64,000 nucleotides of DNA from Calocera cornea HHB12733 (lineage: Eukaryota > Basidiomycota > Dacrymycetes > Dacrymycetales > Dacrymycetaceae): contig KV423933.1 of the NCBI GenBank assembly GCA_001632435.1, positions 120,328-184,327 on the forward strand, read 5' to 3'. Every line of letters starts with the position of its first letter. Position 1 is the first letter of the stretch. Made by a program: the position numbers and the translations under genes. Below are positions 32,872 through 43,693 of this stretch, one piece after another. The notes under the pieces were generated by a model that was not told the DNA's origin, did not search any database, and worked only from the letters and a program-made list of their open reading frames with translations.

Positions 32872-35800
32872 ATGCCGCTCGTATTTCTGTCGACTTTGAC
32901 TCCAACGAACGCGCTGGCAGCGGTTCGATTCGCTCGACCGACCCATGTCTCATCACTCCGCATCATACCCTCATCGTTGGCACCGTTTCCGGAGCTGCAA
33001 GATTTCTCTTCGTGCGCTCTATTATCTGCTACTTTCTTATCGATGCTCACTTACAGTTGATGCAGCGAAACTGAGCCTGCGTCGTTCTCGTTAGAGGTCT
33101 TCTTCAACTGGCAGACTTTACCCTCTGGAAATGACAAGCCCCGCGCCTCTAATACCCTCTTGCATTCCACGTTGCATTATAATGGAGAAGATTTGGAATA
33201 TGATATTGACCCTGATGAACAGGTACTTATAGCTCCGCCATGATCTGGAGTGACGACTGACAATAGATCGTAGCTCGTGACGCGCCTGCTGATTCTCAAG
33301 GGACAATTCACATCGCTGACCTTGGCCGTCTATGGACGAGATGCCTCTGAGCCCAGGAAGCAAGAAGAAGCTGAAGAAACCGCACCAGTGCAATTGAGGG
33401 TTTCGGGTCCGACTTATGAGCCTGTTCCTCTCCCAACACGGTCGCTCACACCGCTACCTGCGTCTCTTGACCCGAGTCGTATCTCGGACCCTCTGACCCT
33501 GCCGCGACGTTTGCTCTCTTCAACAGCAACCAATATGGACATCATCGACGTCATTAGGCGGAATCTTGCCTTTCCACATGCATCCACGAGCGAAGTCACC
33601 CTCGACCAAGTCCTGTACAGCTATGAAATCGGCGAAGACTGGATGCAGGAACTTATCGAAGTTCTCGAAGGTCCGCTTGATCCCGGCGAGGTTACGGATG
33701 ATGCTCTGCAAAACATCAACGAACGGTTACTGGAAATTGTCGCACAATCGGTAAGTACAACTGTTTCCGCGTCGATATTGTCTAATGGATGAGCAGCCTT
33801 CTCCTGAGACGATTGGACGACTTTTGTCCGTCCTCAGCTTGCACTCCTCGGTACTTGTTGACAGCATTCTGCCAATAATACTGGACTCAAGTCTCGGTCC
33901 CTCGATATATCCTGCCCTCGTCGATGCATCATCCAGCTCGGCTGTTTGCCAGCATCTGCGCCGGAGAGGTCTACCCGCGGATCTGGATCCTCCAATCTAC
34001 CAGCGCATGAACCAAAACATACACATGTGGGAGACTCTGCGAGATGGATTTATTGATATGTCCTGGATCTCAACGAATATCTGGCTCCCCGGCTTTCTGC
34101 CGTCCGTCCTGGAAGCGCTGGGATCTTCTGCGGAGCTGTCAGCTTGGCCTCATAACCTCAAACTGAAAGTGGCCGTGACAGCTCTACTGGCGCTGATGTC
34201 TATGACGACGCACGAGGGGGAGACCATTGGAATGAAGGCTAGAGCTATATTGGAAATGTGGCTGAGTGAACCTACGGTTGTTGAGGTGAATTCGAACGAT
34301 TCCGTGTTGCGCAGAGAGTGTCTAACAGGTGACAGATCATGCTGGACGCGCTCGCTCATCCCAACATCAAAGGAAGTTTGTCATCAGGTATAGGAGAACC
34401 GTTGATGGAAAGGGTGAAATCCATCGCCTCCTCCACGACGCTGCAACAAAACGGTTTGGCGGGACATACCCCTGTGAATGGACATGGTGGGACAAACCGA
34501 ATTGTCGGAGACCTCGACTCCGCAGCCGCCTATCTCACGGCAGCTTCCAAGCAGTGGCCGACCGATGGTTTGCAGCAGCTCCACGCAAGCCTCAAGGCTG
34601 TGCTCAGCCAAGTCACCGCCGATGGTGACAAACGGCCCATTATGCATGCATTCTGGCGACGAAATACCTCTGCAGTGCAGTGCATTGCCCTTGTCCTACT
34701 CGAAGCAACCCGACAATTATCGGACCAAAATTGGGAGCTTACCGATGCGACACCCGCTCGCGATATCGTTCAAGCCGCACAATCGAGTCTTCAAATTCTT
34801 CAGCACATGGTCCCCGAATTCGGCATCTTGTCTGGCATGATGCCCCTCATTATCCGGTCTTTGGTGTCACTCCTGGTCTCTCTGCGACAGCCGACTTATG
34901 CAACGAGATACTCAGCTGAGACATCAGTCCGAGTCGACTGCGAGGGCTTGGTGGCTCAGTTGTCTGAAATGGATGCCGACGGAAACTTCGTTCATTCGGG
35001 AGCGGATGCTATATTGCCGGCGCTGCTGCAAGATTCTCTCCATTGGGACGAGGGAATTGATCCGCTCAGCAGAGCGACCGCTGCTGCCGACCTCTTGACG
35101 GTCCTGCTCGACGTCAACCATGGTTCAAGAGCACGGAATGAGTCATGGACGAATCAACTCATTGCCCAGCTGCCGATGATTCACTCTCTGTTATGCGCTC
35201 TGGATGCTGCTCGAAGTCAGCAACTGGTCAACATTATACAAGATATTGACGACGAGGATTTCGGCATCCTCGATTGGCTCGTACTGGAGCGATTGGCCTC
35301 CGTCAAGGAAGATGCAGCTGTTGGAGGATCGGACGGATTGAAGGTGGCTAAGGATGCCTCTCAAAGCTTCGCCGATCTTCGAGTACGACGATCTCTCGAA
35401 TTCGTGACCAGCGTCGGACCGAGCCGACTGGAAGCGTTCTTGGAGCCGGATAGACCGGTTGCAGCCGCTATGGCTGTAGCACTGTGGAGGGTCTGGGATC
35501 GACCGATTTCACAGGCGCATTGCATGGCAGAGCAGATTCTGGCCCGTCCCCAGACCGATTCTCGACTGAAACCGGTAGCTGCGGCAATTCTCATGGCGAA
35601 CGCTTCCTCCAAGGATGCCGGAAATACGATAATGGAAGTCCTCCCCCAGCTTCTGCCGCTATTGACTTCAGTGCAGAGTGACGTCGTCCATAAGCCAGGT
35701 CAACTGTTGCGGGCCGTCGGCTCCACAATTGCGTTCCTACCGGAGTTGGAAGAGCAGATCACAGTGGAATGGCAACGCGGTGAGGTGACTCTCGAGTCTG

Positions 35801-36414
35801 CTGTCTCGCTCCTCGATCGAGCATTGAACTTCTTCCCTATCACCGAAGGAGTTGTCACCGGCATACCAGTCCCGACACTTTCCGAAGGCACAGCGGCAAG
35901 GTTCAAAGGGCTTGTCGAAGTCCTCCTGGGTGGGGAAAAGGCCGAATTCCTAACAACGTTGCTGGCCCGGTTGTCTTTGCCGCTCATATCGACCCCATTA
36001 CCGGAGCGCAGGGCGGTGTCTCCATTGCTTGGATCTGCACTCCGCACTCTCGTGCAATCTCAAACTGCTCGCCCTCCAACGACGCCGCTATCAAGACCAT
36101 TGAGTGGCCTAGACGGAGGCCTCCGAACCGCACCACCCTCAGCGCGCAAGTCCAGTCCCTTGGCTTCACTGGCGAAGAACTACTCCAGAAACGATTTCCG
36201 TGAGCTCCGTACGTTACCGCAGGCTAGGCTGAACACGAGCCGTCCGCCGAGCCGGCACGTCGACGAGTTCGAGCTAAATCCTGAGGGAGGGGCGGTTGGT
36301 GCTGTTCCGGCGGTACCCGCCTCGGCCGCTACCATATCTACGTTTGGTGCCGGGCAAGGACCTGCAGTACCGACCGGCGCGCAGAGCGGCATTATGCCCT
36401 TCTATACCGTCTGA
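32872..36414 (+). CDS. virilizer-N-domain-like large helical protein
   Basis: Exons are 32872-33011, 33066-33222, 33274-33750, 33797-34285 and 34336-36414; 1,113 aa, with introns of 46-54 nt. The N-terminal 120 residues form a beta-rich domain: an RFARPTHVSSLRIIPSSLAPFPE segment, SFSLEVFFNWQTLP, and QFTSLTLAVYG. This pattern is that of the virilizer N-terminal domain as annotated in Agaricomycetes. Splicing creates QDFSSETEPASF and DEQLVTRLLILKG. The remainder is long HEAT/ARM-like alpha-helical sequence, and the last 130 residues are disordered, with RPLSGLDGG and many Ser/Pro. Animal virilizer/VIRMA scaffolds the m6A mRNA methyltransferase complex; extending that role to this fungus is inference. 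It is divergent from SLH1 over 96 bp. Confidence 0.65.
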
Positions 36415-36684
36415 TCGCACAAGGACAAGATACTACGTGGACAATATCGTGACATTTTGGTAGACCCTTTGGAGTCAAGATATCCTTTGTTACAAAACCG
36501 TTCTGTATCCTTGAGGTATAGTGATGATGATGTATCGTTAGCTTCATAAGTGTTACAAAGACCGAGGGGAAACGAAGTGGATCGAGGATGATCAGGGGTA
36601 GGGTTCGCGTAGATGAGATGATGTTTGAGATCGCGAGTCATTTGAGATATGACTGCCAAATCCAATTCGCAACCAGGGACGCGT
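36415..36684. other. convergent intergenic, 270 bp
   Basis: Between the virilizer-N-like stop and the MDM34 stop. Nothing recognised beyond 3' untranslated sequence. Confidence 0.5.
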
Positions 36685-39066
36685 TCATGCTGCAACGTAA
36701 GGGGCTCGATGATGAAGGCCGTCGTCGCTCTCTAATATTGGTGCTTCCTCAATTTGGGGAGACACATGAAAGTATTCCGAGTAGTCGGATGCGGGTCGGG
36801 GTGAAGATGGCGTCGGCTCCGGAGGTGTGACCGGTGTCTTCTTCCCAATATGGTAGGTCCTCTTCCTCCTCGCCTTGATCGGCGCTCGCTCAGGTGGTGC
36901 GCCACCGATGCCGGAAATAGCTGCCTTTGGCACAGCACTTCTAACTGCGTAATGCTGCATCGACCTGGTGTAGGGCGACAGTGTCTGATGCGAGTTTGTA
37001 AGCATTGCCAGCTGGTTGACTCGGGCATTGACGGCGGGCTTGAGCACGATCCCACGCTCGCTGCCGTATTCCGACCGAGGAGGGGAGCCGACGCCGAGCT
37101 GATCAAATGGCGACAAATGAGCGTGCGAAAGGCGCTGTGTTATGCTGCCGCTGCGAGCGCGGGCGAAAGCTTTTGCAGAGGAGGGCGAGGCAGGCTCGTC
37201 TTCTTCTGTCGGGGGCACCTCAGAGGATGGGGGAGTCGAGCCGGAATAGGTCAAGCCACTTGAGGACCGAGATGGTCGGGCGGATGACTGCGCCACAGGT
37301 TGAGCAGACAATGGCGGACGCTGGCTCTGCATTGTACTGGGAGTTGTCGACGGCGGGCTGTGCCTTCGTGACGCAGGCATGGATCGTGTCCGGGCCATTG
37401 CTTGCGTCGTGCCAAGTAATGACGGGGTATATGTCCGATGAGGCAGCGAGTATGCAGACTCGCCGACGGAGAACGATGATCGAGCAGACATAGGAGGCGA
37501 CTGGACCATCGTCGGATCCTCGCTTTCCCAGCCATGGAAGTATCCAGCAGGGCCTAAACTGAGCGGGCTCGACCGCGGCCCGACAGCCATGGCGACAGGA
37601 GTGCTGGCGGCGCTCGGCGGGGTGTGGATGCGCAGCCCGAGCGGCATGCTGTTCGTGCGAGAGAATCGGAGCATCGGCACTGTCGGCACGCCATGGATGG
37701 ACATGCTCCTGCTCGGTACCGCACGCACGGTGCCCTGCGTCGACCGCACGGTGGCCGTATCGCTCGGTGTACCGATGAGGCTCTGGGAGTGCAAGACCCG
37801 CGGACGGGTGACGGTGCCGCCACCGACCGCGTAGATCGTTTCGTAATCCACCGCGGGCTCGACGACGCTCTCGTCCCAGTACTCGCTCGCGGGTGCGTCC
37901 GTCTGCCATGTGCTCGGTCCGGCGGCTTCCGACTGCTCCCACAGCTCGTCTGCTTCTGCCAGCTCGGCAGGCACGCCGTCCAGCGCTTCTGGTTCTTCGG
38001 CGAGCTCCCCTAGCCCACTGCTGCCCTGCCATAGCTTGGCGAAGCCGGAGTAGTCGCCCTTCGCGGGCAGCTCCTCAGGTCGCAAGCCGTATGTCGGGTC
38101 GTAGTTCTCGATCTCGGGGAAGGTGGATGATGATGACGATGCCCGCGCAGGGTTGGAGGAAGTAGAGATGACCGATCGCGGGGAGTGCGAGGAGGATGCG
38201 TGTGAGTAGGAGCGAGAGGTCGTGCTTCGTGCTTGCGAGAATGGCTGCTGGACAGATGGGGGCGTGTATGCTGACGGCGGAGGCGCTGGCTGTGGCTGAG
38301 GAGGAGCATAGTACGTCTGCTCGCCCTGCTGGGACACGCTCTCGAAGTCCGTATCCTCCGTCGGTTGGTGGGCAAACTTGCGCGCATACGGTACCTCAAC
38401 ACGAGCGACGGCGCTCAGCTCGCGCGAGAACCACCGCTGGGAGAGCTTGTGGATGATGCTTGGCAGGTCCTCTCTGAACATCTCCCGGAGCTGGCCCTCG
38501 ATCTCCTTCTGGATGTACTTCTGGATCACGCCGATCCTGTCGAACGTGCTGTTGACATCGACGTTCTGCAGCGGGTCGGTCTTGAACACCAGGGTGATGC
38601 CCTTCTGCTTCGAGACGACGAGGACGACGTAGGAGTTGAGCTTGAAATTGGATAGGCGGAGGTTCATGGGGACGACGAGCGGGGCTTGGGCTGCGACCAT
38701 CCCGCGCCCCTCGTCCAGCAGGTGGCCCTCTCGCTTCTTGTGTATCAGAGGGTTTGCCTGGAGAACGATCAGAAGCCGCATACAACACCCTATCGCCACA
38801 CGCACCTGGACCTTGGTCCGCAACACGATATACGCATCTCCGGAATAGCTCAGTCTGAAGATTCCCCGAAACTGGTCCATGGTGACCTCGCCAATGTCGC
38901 GCACCTCGAGCTCGGGCGGCTGGGTGCCCATCTCGAGCTCGACGACCTCGATCTTGTCGGCGATGATGGGTGGCTTGGAGCCCTTGTTGAGCGCGGACTC
39001 GAGCATCTCGCGGGCCGAGGCGTGGAACTGGTCGCTGAAGCGCGGCCAGTTGAAGTTGAACGCCAT
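36685..39066 (-). CDS. MDM34: ERMES subunit Mdm34 (SMP-domain lipid transfer)
   Basis: Two exons, 38806-39066 and 36685-38757; 777 aa. The 48-nt intron (GTGCGT...TCTCCAG) is in frame and would read through, but the conserved KVQ-ANPL junction shows it is removed. The N-terminus MAFNFNWPRFSDQFHASARE, then NKGSKPPIIADKIEV, LEMGTQPPELEVRDIGE and FRGIFRLSYSGDAYIVL, is the diagnostic SMP/TULIP start of Mdm34. The domain continues to about residue 200 (IPIIHKLSQRWF-like helix). The long remainder is Ser/Pro-rich and disordered, with a basic ARRKRTYHIGKK box near the C-terminus. Mdm34 sits in the mitochondrial outer membrane and, with Mmm1, Mdm12 and Mdm10, tethers ER to mitochondria and moves phospholipids. 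The C-terminal tail is longer than in yeast (459 aa), as is common in basidiomycetes. Confidence 0.93.
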   Translation of the reverse strand: MAFNFNWPRFSDQFHASAREMLESALNKGSKPPIIADKIEVVELEMGTQPPELEVRDIGEVTMDQFRGIFRLSYSGDAYIVLRTKVQVRVAIGCCMRLLIVLQANPLIHKKREGHLLDEGRGMVAAQAPLVVPMNLRLSNFKLNSYVVLVVSKQKGITLVFKTDPLQNVDVNSTFDRIGVIQKYIQKEIEGQLREMFREDLPSIIHKLSQRWFSRELSAVARVEVPYARKFAHQPTEDTDFESVSQQGEQTYYAPPQPQPAPPPSAYTPPSVQQPFSQARSTTSRSYSHASSSHSPRSVISTSSNPARASSSSSTFPEIENYDPTYGLRPEELPAKGDYSGFAKLWQGSSGLGELAEEPEALDGVPAELAEADELWEQSEAAGPSTWQTDAPASEYWDESVVEPAVDYETIYAVGGGTVTRPRVLHSQSLIGTPSDTATVRSTQGTVRAVPSRSMSIHGVPTVPMLRFSRTNSMPLGLRIHTPPSAASTPVAMAVGPRSSPLSLGPAGYFHGWESEDPTMVQSPPMSARSSFSVGESAYSLPHRTYTPSLLGTTQAMARTRSMPASRRHSPPSTTPSTMQSQRPPLSAQPVAQSSARPSRSSSGLTYSGSTPPSSEVPPTEEDEPASPSSAKAFARARSGSITQRLSHAHLSPFDQLGVGSPPRSEYGSERGIVLKPAVNARVNQLAMLTNSHQTLSPYTRSMQHYAVRSAVPKAAISGIGGAPPERAPIKARRKRTYHIGKKTPVTPPEPTPSSPRPASDYSEYFHVSPQIEEAPILESDDGLHHRAPYVAA

Positions 39067-39926
39067 GGTGGTTCACCAAGGCGCTGCACTGTTGAGGTAC
39101 CGGACGGTCGGTTGGTTGTCGGTGTGGTAAAGGGGGCAAGATTGGCTATCGATGTTTTGCGCGGGGTGCCTGCCGTGACCAGGGGTTGTGCCTCAGGCGG
39201 CCTCCATCTCCTGTGCTAATTATCGACGATTTCGCAGTGCAGGTGGGGTCGGGCGGGGGGCCAGCGTAGGTCTTGCGCGGGGTAAGGCGGCGGGTGAAGT
39301 CGTAGCTGTCACCGAGTGAGAGTTGCCGACGTTGCTGTCAGTGAGTGCCTGGACGACGAGAGGAGGCACTACTGATTTGCAGAGTGCCAATGCACAGGAC
39401 AGCGCGGATTCAAGCCCAAGCCGACTGGCTCCGCGTTCATGACCGCCGCGCCCCGGCCGCCACGGGTCCCTTCGGCACACAACAACACCCCGCTACCGTG
39501 GCCAAGAGCTGCCAGGATGACTTTTGTCTCCGCTCACCGCCGGCCCCGCTCGACCATGGACTCCACGGCGCTACAAGCGCGGACCAACTTAATCCATTTC
39601 CAGCTCCGCCCCTCCGACTCATCGTAAATTCAAAAACCATCCCCAGCTTCCTTCCGGCACACAGTCGCACATCCCATTGTTTTCCACTCTCCACCCTGCT
39701 CGATCGACACTCTACAGGATTAATTCTTGTTTTAACTGTCAACAATCCGCTATCCTCCGTCTTGCCTCTCTGTCTGCCGCTGGTGAACGCCGCCTTTTCG
39801 CCTTCCGTAGGGATTGGCGCGCATATAGCCAGCATCGCTCGGACATCGACTCCTCGCTCACACCTGTACTCCACTTCTGTTCTCTTCCCGTTGTCTGTCG
39901 CTGCACGCTACAGCATCCTGTCCGAT
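39067..39926. other. divergent intergenic, 0.86 kb
   Basis: Promoter space for MDM34 (minus) and the repeat-rich orphan (plus). One TCGGACA word (39839-39845) is the leftmost match I saw to the motif that recurs to the right. The remainder shows no feature. Confidence 0.45.
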
Positions 39927-42900
39927 ATGGGCGCTCAGCCCCGTTCTGGTTCCCTTCGTCCTCTGGACGCATCGACTCGGACTCACGAGGCCGGCCTACC
40001 GACGAGGCAGCGCAAGGTGCCCGCTGGAGGGCTCCAGGAACTGGCTGACCGCCATCGCTGTAAGTCGTTTCCGTCCAGCCCCCTTATCGCTCCTCACTAT
40101 GTTATGTAGCTCAACCTTCCTCTCCTCCAACAGCGGAGGATCTGCAAACTACCCTGTCAAACACTCTTCAGTTGGCGCTGGCTTCGACCTCGGCGACCGA
40201 TAGTGGTTCGTACCCTCTCCTACCTTCTGCAGTTGTAGCCCACCTGTCTAACTTTCACTTCTCCCTCTCAGCTCAAGTGTTTTACAACGCCCTCGACTCT
40301 GTCCTTACTTCATATACTCAACTCACCGACCCAAACCAGTTACCTCTTCATCTGCGCCAAATCATGCGCATAATCCAGTTCTCCCGTGGTGCTCCTGCCG
40401 ATGTCATTCAGCTCGCGTTTGAGCAGGCCATCGATCAAGCGTTCTCTAGTCTTCGTGGGAACACTGATCTTCCCGGGTTGCTTCGCACCATCTTCGTTGC
40501 TGGCTATCGCCAATACGGCCAACAACTTGGTGACTTACCCACCCCTGCCCTTGCACTCTCCTCTGGGGAGCTCGAAGCTGTCATGGCGGTTAAGGGATTG
40601 CGCCCAACAGTAGACTTTTCTCCCGTCGTCCTATCGCCCCTCTCCCTTATACAAGACTCCCAACCCACTCTGACACCCCCCTCGGCACCGCTCTTGCCTC
40701 CCGTGGTCCCCAACTGGCTTGCTCTTTTCGACACTGTTCCTTCGTTCGGGGAGACTATCCGCACTCTTGACGGCTTTCCTGTCGTTGTATGGGGTACTGG
40801 CAACTATCCTCGTACTCTTTTTCATGAGTTACCTGCCAATCCTGGCGCTCTCGGGCGCAACATATGGCCACCTCGGCCCACTCGCTACTTGAACCGTGAC
40901 ACGCATCTGTCGTTGAAAAACGATATCGAGCATTGGCTGGGTATGTTCTCCTCCTCTGGATCTCCTGCAACATTCTTACCTCGACTAGACATATCACCTA
41001 TGAAAGGCCATGTACAATGGTCACTTCTTCACCGCGCGCTGCGTCAATCCGGCTGTATGATCAAGAACTTTCATCGCATTATCCCTCTACCCGGCTCCAC
41101 CGGTAGCAATTCGTTCCATTATCATTTCAAGTCAGTTTCTATGTGGGCTCTGTTCAGAGGTGTCTGGGACGGACACATGACCATCGAAAAGTTGCCGTCC
41201 AGTTCGTATTCGCCCATGTTCTGTACCTTGGGTTTTTTTGCTCACTCTCTTTCCGACAGATGAAATCGAATCCCATGATCCTCCCATATTACAGTATGAG
41301 CGGGATCCGCAGAGCGGACGAGATGGTCCTATTTTTCGCGCTTCCCACTTTGAACAACTGCTGCCTGGGTCTGACATTTGGAAACATTGTTCCCTCATTC
41401 CACCCCATCCAGATTCCGCGTCTATCCTCGACGTTGATTGGACTTCTGTATATCAAAGTACCCGATCCCAGCCTACCACCGCAGCACCCACCAAAGGCGA
41501 AGACGCGCCAGAAACATCCCTGCCAGCCAAGCGCAAGGCCAAACGCTCCCTCAAGGCACAAGCGTCGCAGCTCGATCACCCTGCCTCCCCCTCGAGTCGC
41601 TTGCCGCAGCCGGCCACAACAGCCCTCTTGCCCAACGAGCCCGCTGCGAGCCCCCCCACAGGCGTGGCTTCTACCATCCTCCCGGCTGTACCCATGTTGG
41701 TCGCTCCCGAACCCGCCCTTCCCATCGCCCAGATCCACGGTGTACCCCAACCGGCCGCAGCAACTGTCTCCCCCGCCGAGCCCGCTGCGAGCCCGCCCGA
41801 AGGCCTGTCTAGTGCCATCCTCCCGGCTCTACCCTTGCTGGTCGCTCCTGAACCCGCCCCTCCCATCTCCCAGGCCCACGGCGTACCACAACCGGCCGAA
41901 GCAACTGTCTCACCCGCCGAGCCCGCTGGGAGCCAGCCCGAAGGCGTGTCTGGTACTCTCCTCTCGGCTGTACCCTTGTTGGTTGCTCATGAACCCGCCC
42001 TTCCCATCGCCCCGTTCTGCGGCGTACCGCAACCGGCCGCACCAACTGTCTCTCCCGCCGAGCCCACTGCGAGCCAGCCCCAAGGCGTGTCTAGTGCCAT
42101 CCTCCCGGCTCTACCCTTGCTGGTCGCTCCTGAACCCGCCCCTCCCCTCTCCCAGGCCCACGGCGTACCACAACCGGCCCAAGCAACTGTCTCACCCGCC
42201 GAGCCCGCTGGGAGCCAGCCCGAAGGCGTGTCTGGTACTCTCCTCTCGCGTCTACCCTTGTTGGTCGCTCCTGAACCCCCTCCTCCCATCGCCCATTTCC
42301 CCAACGTACCACAACCGGCCGCACCAACTGTCTCTCCCGCCGAGCCCACTGCGAGCCAGCCCCAAGGCGTGTCTAGTGCCATCCTCCCGGCTCTACCCTT
42401 GTTGGTCGCTCCTGAACCCGCCCCTCCCATCGCCCATGCCCACGGCGTACCGCAACCGGCCCAAGCAACTGTCTCTCCCACCCAGCCCGCTGTTGAACAG
42501 ACCGAACCTGCCTCCACGCAGGCAAAGCCCCCATCCCCCGCCGAGCCTAGACGTTCCTCGCGCTTTAAACCACCCCGGCCCATCCGGGCCACCACTCTAC
42601 CTTCCAGCAAAAAGAAAGAGAGCATTCCGACTTTTCGGTCTCCAGTGGCAGCCCCTTTGCCACTTTTGAAGAGAAAGTCTGACTCCGCATTTCCTCCACC
42701 CCCTTCTACTGAACACGCACGCAAACGCGTGCGCTTTGCGTTTGACTTCTCTAACGACCTTGATGAGAACGACCCGCGTTATGTGGAGGATTTCAACGCC
42801 GAATTTGAGCGCTTCTGGGACGGCACAATCGATCCTCGTTCCCTCCCCGACCGAAAGGATGAGCAATTCAGCTTTGCTGAATGGGTTCGTACCGAGGCTG

Positions 42901-42986
42901 TGGCTGACTCTCCCTTGGCGCGCCCCGATACGACCATCCGAGCAGCGTATGCGGCGTATCGCAAGTCAGAACTAGCGTCAGCGTGA
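39927..42986 (+). CDS. orphan protein with seven 47-aa tandem repeats
   Basis: Exons are 39927-40059, 40110-40205, 40272-40940, 40989-41201 and 41260-42986; 945 aa. Three introns start GTTCGT or GTATGT and are either in frame or read into stops. The donor of intron 4 could instead be GTACCT at 41225, changing a few residues. The N-terminal half is globular and helical (LQLALASTSATDSAQVFYNALD, IMRIIQFSRGAPADVIQLAFEQA) with a second block (FPVVVWGTGNYPRTLFHELP, RNIWPPRPTRYLNRDTH). The C-terminal half has repeats of the form VPQPAxATVSPAEPA-SQPEGVSSAILPALPLLVAPEPAPPI, then a basic region (RRSSRFKPPRP, KKKES, KRVRF) and an acidic end (DFSNDLDENDPRYVEDF). Basic patches suggest a nuclear protein. 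No known family was recognised. Confidence 0.6.
41601..42490 (+). repeat. 141-bp tandem repeats inside the orphan gene
   Basis: The GTACC word that opens each unit falls at 41742, 41883, 42024, 42165, 42306 and 42447, exactly 141 bp apart, with a degenerate first unit at 41601. Units alternate between two subtypes (GLSSAILPALPLLVAPEP and GVSGTLLSAVPLLVA), which points to duplication of a 282-bp pair. The array has no stop in two plus-strand frames because the period is a multiple of three. Confidence 0.9.
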
Positions 42987-43693
42987 GCACCCCGCTGCGC
43001 ATACTCGGACAAGCCAGTGTTGCTTTCCGCACACTCGGACACGCCCGTACACCGCTGCGCATACTCGGACAACCTCGTACCCCGCCCCGCATACTCGGAC
43101 AAGCCCTCCCATGGCATACCTTCTTCCCGTGCATGCTTTACCCCGAATGGATAACGTCCCGCTCTCGTTCACTCTCGCCCACGTTCGGACACCATCGCCC
43201 TCCCTTCTTGTTTCTATCCTACGACCTCCGGTCGGACATCCTGGCCCCCCTCCAGTCTCCAGTCACTCTACCTCCTTTTCGTCCTCGTTTCTTCTTCTTC
43301 TATATTTGGGCATTCTTCCACGTCGCACACGCTCGCACAAGACCGGTCCTAACCGGCGCATGATCCACCTTCAATTCTGCGACTGAAGTAACGCTTTCAT
43401 TTGCTTGGTCAGCAGTGGTTGCCTTCGCCGCACCCATTCCGCCCAATGGCACCCTCAAGCCGCCTTTTCCTTTCTCGCACTGTTCACCATCGTCCATCAC
43501 GCTCATTAGTGTACTCATTAGTGTACTACTATCCTGTTGTATTCTTGTTAGTCGTTTCATTAAACTGTATCATCAATGGACGTTCCCCAGGGAGGGCGCA
43601 TACATCTAGGTGTATTGCGACCCTATAGTTATGTCCCTTCTCTTCCTTCCTCCCTTTTGCTTCCGGTGAATCTCTTCGACCTCAACCACCGTC
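42987..43693. other. intergenic with a 30-bp array and accessory motifs
   Basis: 707 bp between the repeat orphan and the F-box-like gene. It holds the four-copy 30-bp array (42988-43107) and two further GGACA words (43183-43195 and 43228-43240). The last 100 bp are a C/T-rich leader. Confidence 0.5.
42988..43107 (+). repeat. 30-bp tandem array, four copies
   Basis: TCGGACA recurs at 43005, 43035, 43065 and 43095, exactly 30 bp apart, within units of the form CGCTGCGCATACTCGGACAA. It starts right after the stop codon of the orphan gene. Confidence 0.85.

Noticed and set aside
38758..38805. Read-through 16-residue insertion in Mdm34
   Set aside because: It has GTGCGT and CTCCAG borders and interrupts the conserved KVQ-ANPL junction, so it is an intron.
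41143..42669. 508-codon alternative frame across the orphan gene
   Set aside because: The 141-bp repeat keeps a second frame open; the chosen frame continues into a non-repetitive acidic/basic C-terminus and joins upstream exons in phase.
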